Shown here in pieces: positions 44,418 to 51,898 of a DNA stretch of 64,000 nt. Position numbers and translations under genes: made by a program. This DNA comes from Salinimicrobium soli (GTDB taxonomy: Bacteria; Bacteroidota; Bacteroidia; Flavobacteriales; Flavobacteriaceae): contig NZ_JBLUWW010000006.1 of assembly GCF_048323655.1 (NCBI RefSeq), positions 263,380 to 327,379 of the forward strand, in the 5' to 3' direction. Position 1 is the stretch's first letter; every line of letters begins with the position of its first letter. The notes beneath the pieces were generated by a model, which was given only the letters and a program-made list of their open reading frames with translations, was not told the DNA's origin and ran no database searches.

Positions 44418-44447
44418 AGTAATTTTTGCCCCCCAGTAAAAATTACT
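44418..44447 (-). repeat. 3'UTR hairpin 1 with G-rich loop
   Basis: Perfect 10-base arms AGTAATTTTT / AAAAATTACT. On the minus strand the loop is ACTGGGGGGC. It lies just 12 bases after the stop of the unknown gene. Confidence 0.7.
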
Positions 44448-44459
44448 CATTCTCATCTA

Positions 44460-44882
44460 TTATGGCAGGGATTCCAGCTTCTTTTTCTGTTTCAACAGAA
44501 CTTCAAGTGTTGAAGGTGGAATATCCTGGTTATAAAGTGTATCGTAATAAAGTTTTATATTTTTCTTTTCCTTCTCGTAACACACTTTCAGATTAGGATC
44601 ATTAAAGGTGTTTCGTGCGAGGTAATCCAATTTCAAAAAGATAGGCAGGAAATTCAGTATAGCGATGCCTAATCGGGAATCCTGTAGAGAATTCCTGATA
44701 TTGAAAAGAAGCCGCCTGATCTCCAATTTGGCTTTTTCTCTTATTTCTATAAGACGTGAAATATTGTCTGCCAGGTCTTTTTCTTCCTTGGGCAGGTCAT
44801 AATACAAGACGTAGTACATCTGTAGGAGATGGTCGTTGGATAGGTCAAGTCGCAATAGCTGAGAGTAGAGTTGGAACTGCAT
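44460..44882 (-). CDS. Hypothetical helical protein, 140 residues
   Basis: Not recognised. MQFQLYSQLLRLDLSNDHLLQMYYVLYYDLPKEEKDL then a basic helical region (LIEIREKAKLEIRRLLFNIRNSLQDSRLGIAILNFLPIFLKLDYLARNTF) and a Lys-rich C-terminus. No signal peptide or clear membrane segment; Tyr/Leu-rich and mostly helical. ATG 44882 is preferred over TTG 44888. Isolated gene between aconitase and the tRNA repeat region, followed by two perfect hairpins and a terminator, which is unusual. Codon use looks AT-rich relative to neighbours, so it may be a recent arrival, but this is an impression. Confidence 0.65.
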   Translation of the reverse strand: MQFQLYSQLLRLDLSNDHLLQMYYVLYYDLPKEEKDLADNISRLIEIREKAKLEIRRLLFNIRNSLQDSRLGIAILNFLPIFLKLDYLARNTFNDPNLKVCYEKEKKNIKLYYDTLYNQDIPPSTLEVLLKQKKKLESLP

Positions 44883-45082
44883 AATCAATTACATATTAGA
44901 AGGAACTTTTACTATCATAAAAATAGCAATTAAATGCCCTTCTTGATCTTGTAAAAAATTGATTAACAATAATTTATCTTTTGAGTCAGAGAAATTGTAA
45001 GAAAGGTGAAATTTTTAAGAGGTGGCAGTTTTTTCCTACTAAAGACGCGAGATAAAATCGATAAAGGGAAAGAAAAAAGAAT

Positions 45083-46020
45083 TGCCCAGAGCGGACCCGA
45101 AACTCCCTGTCGGCAGAAGGGGGCGGACCCCTTTTTTCATTTGCAAAACGGCAAATTTTATATCCTTTGGTTAGTAAACATTTATAGTATTCGATCTTTT
45201 AGACCTGCCTATCGTGTAAAAAAATCCTAAAAATTTCCATTTGAATTTTCAGGGTCACTGGTGCCCAGAGCGCGACTCGAACCTGCCTGTCGGCAGATAA
45301 GCCCACACGCCCTCTAATATTTTTTATAGGTTAGATTTTGTATCCTTGATTTACTAATCTTTTATAGAAATCGATCTGCCAGACCTACCCTCAGGAAAAA
45401 AAACCTAAAAATTCCCATTTGAATTTTCAGGTTCACCGGTGCCCAGAGCGGGACTCGAACCTGCCTGCCGGCAGGCAGGCCCGCACGTCCTTCAATATGT
45501 TTTATAGGTTAGATTTTGTATCCTTTTTGTACTAATCTTTTAAAGAAATCGATCTGCCAGACTTACCCTCAGGAAATAAAGAAACCCTAAAAATTCCCAT
45601 TTGAATTTTCAGGGTCACTGGTGCCCAGAGCGGGACTCGAACCTGCCTGCCGGCAGGCAGGCCCGCACGTCCTCTAATATGTTTTATAGGTTAGATTTTG
45701 TATCCTTTATGTACTATTCTTTATAGAAATCGATCTGCCAGACCTACTTACAGAGAATAAAAAAACCCTAAAAATTCCCGTGTGAATTTCTAGGGTTACT
45801 GGTGCCCAGAGCGGGACTCGAACCTGCCTGCCGGCAGGCAGGCCCGCACGCCTTCTAATATGTTTTATAGGTTAGATTTTGTATCCTTTTTGTACTAATC
45901 TTTTAAAGAAATCGATCTGCCAGGCCTACCTACAGGGAATAAAAAAACCCTAAAAATTCCCATTTGAATTTTCAGGGTTACTGGTGCCCAGAGCGGGACT
46001 CGAACCCGCACGCCCTAATG
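45083..46020 (-). repeat. Tandem array of tRNA-Leu 3'-end units (about 180 bp each)
   Basis: The sequence GTGCCCAGAGCGGGACTCGAACC, cut from the 3' end of tRNA-Leu(GAG), recurs near 45084 (diverged), 45261, 45439, 45621 and 45802, and in the intact tRNA at 45984; spacings are 178, 178, 182, 181 and 182. Each unit contains about 35-40 bases of tRNA 3' half, split in the degenerate copies by a GC palindrome (CCTGCCTGCCGGCAGGCAGG in the best copies), then an AT-rich spacer with ATCGATCTGCCAGACCTACC and a terminator-like AACCCTAAAAATTC...GAATTTTCAGGGTT. Copies degrade with distance from the tRNA. No gene is visible in 44883-45981. Confidence 0.92.
45946..45979 (-). terminator. Terminator of tRNA-Leu, duplicated in every array unit
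   Basis: Arms AACCCT-AAAATTC / GAATTTT-AGGGTT; on the minus strand followed by seven T. Begins 3 bases after the tRNA CCA end. Confidence 0.8.
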
Positions 46021-46068
46021 GACACATGGCCCTCAACCATGCCTGTCTACCAGTTCCAGCACCTGGGC
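45982..46068 (-). tRNA. tRNA-Leu (anticodon GAG)
   Basis: 87-base class II tRNA on the minus strand. Acceptor GCCCAGG pairs with TCTGGGC (one G-U), discriminator A and encoded CCA follow. The anticodon stem CATGG/CCATG encloses loop TTGAGGG, giving anticodon GAG (reads CUC/CUU). A long variable arm and T-arm GGGTTCGAGTCCC are present. This is the only intact copy; its 3' part is repeated downstream. Confidence 0.93.
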
Positions 46069-46161
46069 ATTCTATAATTTATTTTCTGTTGTGGAGTGGT
46101 TTCTGAAAGAGCTGAGAGCCTTCTGATGTACCACTTTTTCAGAAAATAAAGGATAAGAAAG

Positions 46162-46234
46162 TGACCTGGCTGGGATTCGAACCCAGGACCCTCTCCTTAA
46201 AAGGGAGATGCTCTACCAGCTGAGCTACCAGGTC
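46162..46234 (-). tRNA. tRNA-Lys (anticodon TTT), copy 1
   Basis: 73 bases; acceptor GACCTGG / CCAGGTC, D-arm GCTCAGCTGGTAGAGC, anticodon stem TCTCC/GGAGA with loop CTTTTAA, T-arm CTGGGTTCGAATCCCAG. CCA is not encoded. Confidence 0.93.
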
Positions 46235-46250
46235 AGGATTTTTAAGAACA

Positions 46251-46447
46251 AATTTTGTGATCTGGCTGGGGCTTCCCTCGACTTCGCTTCAGTTTCTTTC
46301 AGCTTCACTCGGGACAGGCTTCTCGCCCAACAAATCAGTAATTCAAATTTCGTGATCTGGCTGGGGCTTCCCTCGATTTCGCTTCAATTTCTTTCAGCTT
46401 CGCTCGGGACAGGCTTCTCGCCCAACAAATCAGTACTTCTAATTTCG
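46251..46447 (-). repeat. Two tandem 95-bp units carrying the 3' end of tRNA-Lys copy 2
   Basis: GTGATCTGGCTGGGGCT, the last 17 bases region of tRNA-Lys copy 2, occurs at 46257, 46352 and in the gene itself at 46447, exactly 95 bases apart. The intervening 78 bases (TTCCCTCGACTTCGCTTCAG...CTCGCCCAACAAATCAGTA) are nearly identical in both units. Confidence 0.9.
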
Positions 46448-46520
46448 TGATCTGGCTGGGGCTCGAACCCAGGACCCTCTCCTTAAAAGGGAGATGCTCT
46501 ACCAACTGAGCTACCAGATC
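46448..46520 (-). tRNA. tRNA-Lys (anticodon TTT), copy 2
   Basis: 73 bases; acceptor GATCTGG / CCAGATC, same anticodon arm as copy 1, T-arm CTGGGTTCGAGCCCCAG. It differs from copy 1 by compensatory changes in the acceptor (GATC/GATC versus GACC/GGTC) and a few single bases. CCA not encoded. Confidence 0.92.
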
Positions 46521-46550
46521 TGGCTTATTGCATTTTTGCTAATGCGGGTG

Positions 46551-46558
46551 CAAATATA
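46551..46558 (-). promoter_or_regulatory. Stable-RNA promoter of the tRNA cluster
   Basis: Minus-strand TATATTTG followed by CACCCGC, preceded by TTG at about -33. The 15 bases TATATTTGCACCCGC also occur on the plus strand at 63792. Confidence 0.75.
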
Positions 46559-46653
46559 CCCACATTAATTTATTTTTCAAGAACAAATTGACATAAATTT
46601 GTGCGACGTTTAAAAGAGGGAGATAAACCCTCTAAAAATCATTGGTTTAAGGT

Positions 46654-47175
46654 ATGAAAATAATTTTATCAGGTTACATGGGATCGGGAAAAACGGTGGT
46701 TGGCAAGTCGCTGGCAGAAAAAATCGGCGTCAAATACATGGACCTTGATGAAGAAATAAGCAAGTGGGAAGGAAAAAACATTCCTGATATTTTTAAGGAG
46801 TCAGGAGAGATCTATTTCAGAAGAAAAGAAGGTGAAGTGCTTCAGGAAATACTCAAAAATGACAATTCTGTTGTGCTTTCTTTAGGGGGAGGCACACCCT
46901 GTTACGGTAAAAACCTCCAGCTGATTAAAGATGATGAGGATTCGGTGCTTATTTACCTTAAAACCGATCTGCAGGAGCTTTTAAGAAGACTTTCCGAAGA
47001 GAAAGATCAGAGACCGGTCATAAGTCATCTAGGTTCTTTTGAAGCTCTTGAAGATTTTGTGCGGAAACATTTGTACGAACGTTCCTTTTACTACAACCAG
47101 AGTGAAATTATTCTCTCAACAGAGGGTAAGTCAGTAGAAGAAGTGGTAAACGCGATCTCCGAAAAATTAAAGTAG
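46654..47175 (+). CDS. aroK: Shikimate kinase
   Basis: Phosphorylates shikimate in aromatic amino-acid synthesis. 173 residues: P-loop LSGYMGSGKTVVGKSLA (residues about 4-20), shikimate-binding DLDEEISKWEG (Asp), FRRKEGEVLQEIL (Arg), LSLGGGTPCYGKN and lid region RPVISHLG. Single gene; its last 9 bases overlap the convergent phosphoribosyltransferase gene. Confidence 0.94.
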   Translation: MKIILSGYMGSGKTVVGKSLAEKIGVKYMDLDEEISKWEGKNIPDIFKESGEIYFRRKEGEVLQEILKNDNSVVLSLGGGTPCYGKNLQLIKDDEDSVLIYLKTDLQELLRRLSEEKDQRPVISHLGSFEALEDFVRKHLYERSFYYNQSEIILSTEGKSVEEVVNAISEKLK

Positions 47176-47670
47176 TTCCACCCGACTATCTTCTTTCTCG
47201 AATAATACTTCTACGTGTTCATGAATGGAAGTGGAGAGGGAGATCCCTTTAAAATCAGCTTTTACAGGGTATTTTTTATGGCTTCGGTCAACCAATACTG
47301 CAGTACGGAACTGCTTAAGAGGTACTTCCAGAAAATGTCGCACTCCATAGATCAGGGTGGTGCCTGAGTTGAGCACATCATCGATGAGTACGATAGATTT
47401 ATTCTTATAATCTTCTGCCGCCATAGAAGTCTCTACCTTTTCCAGCGGATTTCCCTTATTAATCCTTACCTCACAAAGTTCAACCTGGAGCTCCGAGATA
47501 TTTTGCAGCTCCTCTTTCAATATTTTGGCTAGTTGGAATCCATTTGTGGCAATTCCCGCCAGGACTACTGCCTCTTCATTTACATTGCTTTCATAGATCT
47601 GGTAAGCGATCCTTTTTATCTTGTGGCTAATCTCGATGTGGTTGAGAATGGAAACAGAAGCTTTTTTCAT
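47167..47670 (-). CDS. PyrR-like phosphoribosyltransferase
   Basis: 167-residue type I phosphoribosyltransferase. The PRPP loop VLIDDVLNSGTTL and the LVDRSHKKYPVKADFKGISLSTSIHEHVEV end resemble PyrR, which in Firmicutes is both uracil phosphoribosyltransferase and attenuation protein. Here there is no pyrimidine operon beside it, so a salvage role (uracil or hypoxanthine/guanine) is equally possible. Tail-to-tail overlap with aroK; 65 bases downstream of hslR on the same strand. Confidence 0.83.
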   Translation of the reverse strand: MKKASVSILNHIEISHKIKRIAYQIYESNVNEEAVVLAGIATNGFQLAKILKEELQNISELQVELCEVRINKGNPLEKVETSMAAEDYKNKSIVLIDDVLNSGTTLIYGVRHFLEVPLKQFRTAVLVDRSHKKYPVKADFKGISLSTSIHEHVEVLFEKEDSRVELL

Positions 47671-47735
47671 GAAGAATGTTTTCTCAAAGATAAAAAATAA
47701 GACGGTGTCAAAAATGCCTTTTTTAGGTGTAACAG

Positions 47736-48134
47736 TTAGTTGTCTTTTTCTTCCTCATTTTCGTTTTCGGGAGCTTCAAACCAGTCATCCAATTCCCTTC
47801 GGTCTTTTTTGGTGGGACGGCCCGTTCCTTTTTTACGGTAGTAATCTCTGGAGTATTTGAGTAGTTCCAGTTTTGCGAACTCTTCTTTGGGAGTTATATC
47901 GTTGATGTAAAGATTGACAAGTTTAGCTCCAACGCGACTTTGAGGTAGGTCGAGCACTTCCAGCTCATAATTGATCTGATTCTTACGAACTACTATCTTA
48001 TCTCCGGGGAATACTTCCCTGGAAGGTTTAATAATTGCATCCTGCACCCTTACTTTTCCCTGTTTACATGCTTCTGTGGCTATACTTCTGGTCTTGAAAT
48101 ATCGAACGCACCATAAAAACTTGTCAACTCTCAT
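47736..48134 (-). CDS. hslR: RNA-binding S4-domain heat-shock protein (Hsp15-like)
   Basis: 132 residues. An S4 RNA-binding domain fills the N-terminus (MRVDKFLWCVRYFKTRSIATEACKQGKVRVQD, then PSREVFPGDKIVVRKNQINYELEVLDLPQSRVGA), followed by a basic and then acidic tail (RDYYRKKGTGRPTKKDRRELDDWF). In E. coli Hsp15 binds stalled 50S subunits carrying nascent chains. Co-oriented with the phosphoribosyltransferase gene. Confidence 0.9.
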   Translation of the reverse strand: MRVDKFLWCVRYFKTRSIATEACKQGKVRVQDAIIKPSREVFPGDKIVVRKNQINYELEVLDLPQSRVGAKLVNLYINDITPKEEFAKLELLKYSRDYYRKKGTGRPTKKDRRELDDWFEAPENENEEEKDN

Positions 48135-48213
48135 ACTTTTTGCAGTAAAACTCGTTTATTAATCAGCAAAAATACAAGAATATTGTATCTTGCGGCCCTA
48201 AAATCACAGTTTG

Positions 48214-49110
48214 ATGAGATTGAATAAATATTTGTTTGCCTCCCTTATTTTAGCCGTTGCACTTTTTTCCTGTAACAAAGAAGATGACGGTCCTGTAACA
48301 GTTCCTGAAAGAGATCGCTCTGAACAGGAAGCTACAGATCAGGAAGTGCTTTTAGAATACCTGCAGACACATTTTTACAACTACGAAGATTTCGAGAATC
48401 CTTCAGAATCATTTGATTACCAGGTGCGAATTGATACCATCAATGAAGCTAATGCCGATAAGACTCCTTTAATCGAATCGAATCTTCTGGAAACAAAAAC
48501 GGTCACCTGGGAAGGAGTGGATTACACTATGTACATTCTTAAGGTGAGAGAAGGAGTGAAAGACCAGCCTAAGTTTACCGATTCTACCCTGGTTTCATAT
48601 CGTGGAGAATTGTTAAACCAGACTATGTTCGACAGTTCAATAACTCCGGTGTGGTTCGATCTTACCGCGGTTATTCCGGGATTTGGACGGGCTCTAACTG
48701 AGTTCAAAGGTTCATCCGGGTTCCAGGTGCAACCGGACAACACCGTTGTGTGGAATAATGACTACGGAATTGGCGCTGTCTTCATGACCTCAGGTCTTGG
48801 ATACTTCGCCCGTCCTCAAGCAGGTATTTCACCGTATAGCCCTCTGGTATTTACATTTAACCTCTATGGGGTCAATGAAGCTGATCACGACAGGGACGGA
48901 ATCCCTTCCTGGATGGAGGATCTAAATGAAGATATGATCATCGCAAATGACGATACTGATAAAGACGGTACATCTAATTATGCCGACAATGATGATGACA
49001 ATGATTTCATCCCGACGAGGGAAGAGATCACTATCAATGAAGACGGAAGTATTAGTTTCCCTGATAAAGACAATGACGGTATTCCTGATTATCTGGATAA
49101 GGATAACTAA
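48214..49110 (+). CDS. FKBP-type peptidyl-prolyl isomerase lipoprotein with calcium-binding-like tail
   Basis: 298 residues. Lipoprotein signal with Cys20 (VALFSC). A central FKBP-like domain (about 95-225: DSTLVSYRGELLNQTMFDSSITPVWFDL, AVIPGFGRALTEF, and FNLYGVN) has diverged around the active site. The C-terminus has Asp-rich repeats (DHDRDGIPSWMEDLNED, DTDKDGTSNYADNDDD, DKDNDGIPDYLDKDN) typical of thrombospondin-3-like calcium sites. ATG 48214 is preferred over the TTG codon before it. Related to gliding-associated PPIases such as GldI, but not enough to assign that role. Confidence 0.83.
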   Translation: MRLNKYLFASLILAVALFSCNKEDDGPVTVPERDRSEQEATDQEVLLEYLQTHFYNYEDFENPSESFDYQVRIDTINEANADKTPLIESNLLETKTVTWEGVDYTMYILKVREGVKDQPKFTDSTLVSYRGELLNQTMFDSSITPVWFDLTAVIPGFGRALTEFKGSSGFQVQPDNTVVWNNDYGIGAVFMTSGLGYFARPQAGISPYSPLVFTFNLYGVNEADHDRDGIPSWMEDLNEDMIIANDDTDKDGTSNYADNDDDNDFIPTREEITINEDGSISFPDKDNDGIPDYLDKDN

Positions 49111-49134
49111 GAAAACCAATAATTAGATATAATA

Positions 49135-49162
49135 AAAAAAGCCCCGTGTTCGGGGCTTTTTT
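49135..49162. terminator. Bidirectional terminator between FKBP lipoprotein and beta-barrel genes
   Basis: Arms AAAAAAGCCCCG / CGGGGCTTTTTT with loop TGTT. Confidence 0.9.
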
Positions 49163-49188
49163 GATGCTTTAGATTTTGAGGCGTGCAA

Positions 49189-49794
49189 TTACAACTGGAG
49201 GGACAAACTGAAAATAAGTTGGCTGGGGCGGGTATCCACCCGTTGTAAGCCTTCCGGGTTATCCAGGTCGAGAACCGTAGCCTCATTTTTGGAGAGTCCG
49301 CGTTCATAACGAACATCCAAACCTACACCGCCAAACTGTATTCCGGCGCCAAACTGGGCTCCAATGGTGAAATCCTCTTCTACGTCTCCCAATCTCACTC
49401 CCTGAAAGTCGTTATCCAGAATGTATTGAAGACTTGGGCCTGCAAAAATATTAACAGGTCCTATAATGTCAACACCAAAAAGTAAAGGCAGATCCAATTT
49501 TGAAATTTTATACTCTGCATTCTTGTCGTTGTAGTCGTAGGAACTCTTGGTTCTGGTATAAAGTAATTCAGGTTTAATGAAAAAGCCTGAGAATTCTGCT
49601 CTGTAAAAGAATCCGAAGTGGTATCCCACTTTACTGTCACCACCTTTTATGGCATCCTCACCAGCGGTGGTAATATCAGAATATTCGATGTCGCCGTTAT
49701 CGGCATAATTCAAGCCACCCTTTACACCAAAACCACTCTGGGCCATTACGGCAGTTGTGGAAATGAGAAACAGGGCTAAAATTCCTTTTTTCAT
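49189..49794 (-). CDS. Outer membrane beta-barrel protein (porin-family, OMP_b-brl_2)
   Basis: 201 residues from ATG 49794; signal peptide MKKGILALFLISTTAVMAQ. A small 8-stranded barrel pattern follows: FGVKGGLNYADNGDI, KVGYHFGFFYRAEFSGFFIKPELLYTRTKSS, LDLPLLFGVDIIGPVNIFAGPSLQYIL, IGAQFGAGIQFGGVGLDVRYERGL and C-terminal LIFSLSLQL. A longer start at 49818 adds non-signal residues and is rejected. Structural or adhesive role; no specific substrate. Confidence 0.87.
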   Translation of the reverse strand: MKKGILALFLISTTAVMAQSGFGVKGGLNYADNGDIEYSDITTAGEDAIKGGDSKVGYHFGFFYRAEFSGFFIKPELLYTRTKSSYDYNDKNAEYKISKLDLPLLFGVDIIGPVNIFAGPSLQYILDNDFQGVRLGDVEEDFTIGAQFGAGIQFGGVGLDVRYERGLSKNEATVLDLDNPEGLQRVDTRPSQLIFSLSLQL

Positions 49795-49860
49795 AATAGT
49801 AGGTTTAAGTTTATCCAAAGAAAACGATTATTTGTGACTTATATTCCTTAATGAAATTAT

Positions 49861-49895
49861 AAACCCCTGTAAAATATGATTCTACAGGGGTTTTT
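49861..49895 (-). terminator. Terminator of the split transketolase operon
   Basis: Arms AAACCCCTGTA / TACAGGGGTTT, 20 bases past the minus-strand stop. Confidence 0.8.
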
Positions 49896-49913
49896 AAGCT
49901 GGTGCTGAATGGA

Positions 49914-50867
49914 TTACTTTCTCTTAAATACTTTTTCTGAAGCTTTTACAATGGCTTCAGCATTCAGTCCGTATTTTTCCATCAGTTGTTCAGGAGTACC
50001 ACTTTCACCAAATGTGTCCATGGTAGCAACAAATTCCTGCGGAGTAGGGTAGTGCTGGGCGAGCGTACGCGCCACACTTTCTCCAAGGCCACCAAGGAAG
50101 TTGTGCTCTTCGGCTGTTACAATACACTTGGTCTTTCTAACAGATTTCAGGATCGCCTCCTCATCAAGAGGTTTGATCGTATGTATATCTATTACTTCAG
50201 CTTTGATACCTTTTTCCTCAAGTTGCTCTGCAGCTTGTAAGGCTTCCCATACCAGGTGTCCCGTTGCAACTATAGTTACATCGTTTCCTGGATTTAGGAT
50301 ATTCGCTTTACCAATTTCGAACACCTGATCTTCAGGAGTGAAATTTGGCACTTTTGGTCTTCCGAATCGTAAATAGACCGGACCTACGTGCTCTGCAATT
50401 GCAATGGTAGCCGCTTTAGTTTGATTGTAATCACAAGTGTTGATCACTGTCATCCCCGGAAGCATTTTCATCATTCCAAGATCTTCCAGGATCTGGTGAG
50501 TAGCACCGTCTTCTCCAAGAGTTAGTCCTGCGTGAGAAGCACAGATCTTCACATTTTTCCCTGAATATGCGATCGATTGTCTTATCTGATCATAAACCCT
50601 TCCGGTAGAAAAGTTTGCGAAGGTACCGGTGAAAGGGATCTTCCCTCCAATGGTCATTCCGGCAGCGATTCCCATCATGTTAGCTTCAGCAATTCCTATC
50701 TGGAAAAATCTTTCCGGGTGATTCTTCTGAAAATCTCCCATTTTTAAGGATCCGGTAAGGTCAGCGCATAGGGCTACCACATTTGGATTAGTTTTTCCGA
50801 GCTGGGTAAGACCATCTCCAAAACCAGATCGGGTATCTTTACTTCCTGTATTTGTATATTTCTTCAT
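49914..50867 (-). CDS. tkt: Transketolase, C-terminal subunit
   Basis: Pyrimidine-binding and C-terminal domains of transketolase as a separate 317-residue protein: SGFGDGLTQLGKTNPNVVALCADLTGS, FQIGIAEANMMGIAAGM (catalytic Glu), CASHAGLTLGEDGATHQILEDL, and YLRFGRPKVP. Must pair with the N-terminal subunit encoded 22 bases upstream. Split transketolases are usual in Bacteroidota. Pentose-phosphate pathway, cytoplasm. Confidence 0.93.
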   Translation of the reverse strand: MKKYTNTGSKDTRSGFGDGLTQLGKTNPNVVALCADLTGSLKMGDFQKNHPERFFQIGIAEANMMGIAAGMTIGGKIPFTGTFANFSTGRVYDQIRQSIAYSGKNVKICASHAGLTLGEDGATHQILEDLGMMKMLPGMTVINTCDYNQTKAATIAIAEHVGPVYLRFGRPKVPNFTPEDQVFEIGKANILNPGNDVTIVATGHLVWEALQAAEQLEEKGIKAEVIDIHTIKPLDEEAILKSVRKTKCIVTAEEHNFLGGLGESVARTLAQHYPTPQEFVATMDTFGESGTPEQLMEKYGLNAEAIVKASEKVFKRK

Positions 50868-50889
50868 TTCTTCGATTTTGTCGGTTGGG

Positions 50890-51735
50890 CTAGTAATCGC
50901 CTAAAGTTTCTGGGTTTTGAGCAAGTGCTTTTTCTAATTGCTCATCATTTGGTGCCACCCCGTGCCACTTATGAGTGTGCATCATAAAATCGACACCGTG
51001 ACCCATTACAGTTGTCATTATGATGGCTACCGGTTTACCTTTTCCGGTTCGGCTTTTTGCCTCTTTTAAAGCGTCGATTACCTGGTTGATATCGTTGCCA
51101 TCTTTTAATTCCAGTACATCCCAACCAAAAGCTTCAAATTTCGCGGTGAGATCACCCATTGGCAACACGTCATCTGTGTTTCCGTCAATTTGTTGGTGGT
51201 TCCTGTCAACAGTTGCTATCAGGTTGTCCACTTTTTTGGCGGCGGCATACATAATAGCCTCCCAGTTTTGACCTTCTTGTAATTCACCATCTCCATGAAG
51301 AGAATAAACAAGGTGGTTATCACCATTCAGTTTTTTAGTGTTTGCAGCACCAATGGCTACAGACATTCCCTGACCCAAAGATCCTGAGGCGATGCGCACG
51401 CCTGGCAATCCTTCATGAGTTGTAGGGTGACCCTGAAGGCGGGAATTGATCAATCTGAATGTGTTCAATTCCTCTACCGGAAAATAACCACTTCTGGCAA
51501 GTACGCTGTAGAACACAGGGGAAATGTGTCCGTTGGAAAGAAAGAAAAGATCTTCATCTTTTCCATTCATATCAAAGCCTTCCTTGCGGTCCATGATCTC
51601 CTGGTATAGCACCGTGAAAAATTCGGCGCAGCCTAAAGATCCTCCGGGATGCCCCGAATTCACTTTGTGCACCTGCCGTAAAATGTCTCTTCTCACCTGA
51701 GTGACAAAATCTTCTAATTGTTGTGTGTTTGGCAT
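50890..51735 (-). CDS. tkt: Transketolase, N-terminal (thiamine diphosphate-binding) subunit
   Basis: 281 residues carrying the diphosphate-binding domain: NSGHPGGSLGCAEFFTVLY, FFLSNGHISPVFYSVLA, ASGSLGQGMSVAIGAA, and the ThDP motif HGDGELQEGQNWEAIMYAA ending in the VDRNHQQID metal-ligand loop. First gene of the two-gene operon; with the next gene it equals a full-length transketolase. Confidence 0.93.
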   Translation of the reverse strand: MPNTQQLEDFVTQVRRDILRQVHKVNSGHPGGSLGCAEFFTVLYQEIMDRKEGFDMNGKDEDLFFLSNGHISPVFYSVLARSGYFPVEELNTFRLINSRLQGHPTTHEGLPGVRIASGSLGQGMSVAIGAANTKKLNGDNHLVYSLHGDGELQEGQNWEAIMYAAAKKVDNLIATVDRNHQQIDGNTDDVLPMGDLTAKFEAFGWDVLELKDGNDINQVIDALKEAKSRTGKGKPVAIIMTTVMGHGVDFMMHTHKWHGVAPNDEQLEKALAQNPETLGDY

Positions 51736-51872
51736 TTGTGTTTTATTAAATGTGATGCAAAAATACTATTTTATGAATGCTTTGAAAATCAATGTTCCGC
51801 AATTATTTGAATAATGCGAAAACAGGCAGCAATTTAAGGTTTGAATCCTTCAGAAAATGCCTTTCAGTTGGT

Positions 51873-51880
51873 TATCTTTG
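51873..51880 (+). promoter_or_regulatory. Promoter -7 box of tgt
   Basis: TATCTTTG, 18 bases before ATG 51899. Confidence 0.7.
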
Positions 51881-51898
51881 CGGCCATTAAAATTCTCT

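Noticed and set aside
45006..45230. Open frame of 74 codons in the tRNA repeat region
   Set aside because: It runs through degenerate tRNA-tail repeat units, has no homology-like features and no promoter. Treated as chance.
45083..46020. Possible CRISPR array
   Set aside because: Repeats are about 180 bases apart with conserved, not unique, spacers and derive from a tRNA 3' end; no cas genes are present.
46208..46450. Open frame of 80 codons spanning the tRNA-Lys spacer
   Set aside because: It translates parts of two tRNA genes and the 95-bp repeats; its internal duplication follows from the DNA repeat.
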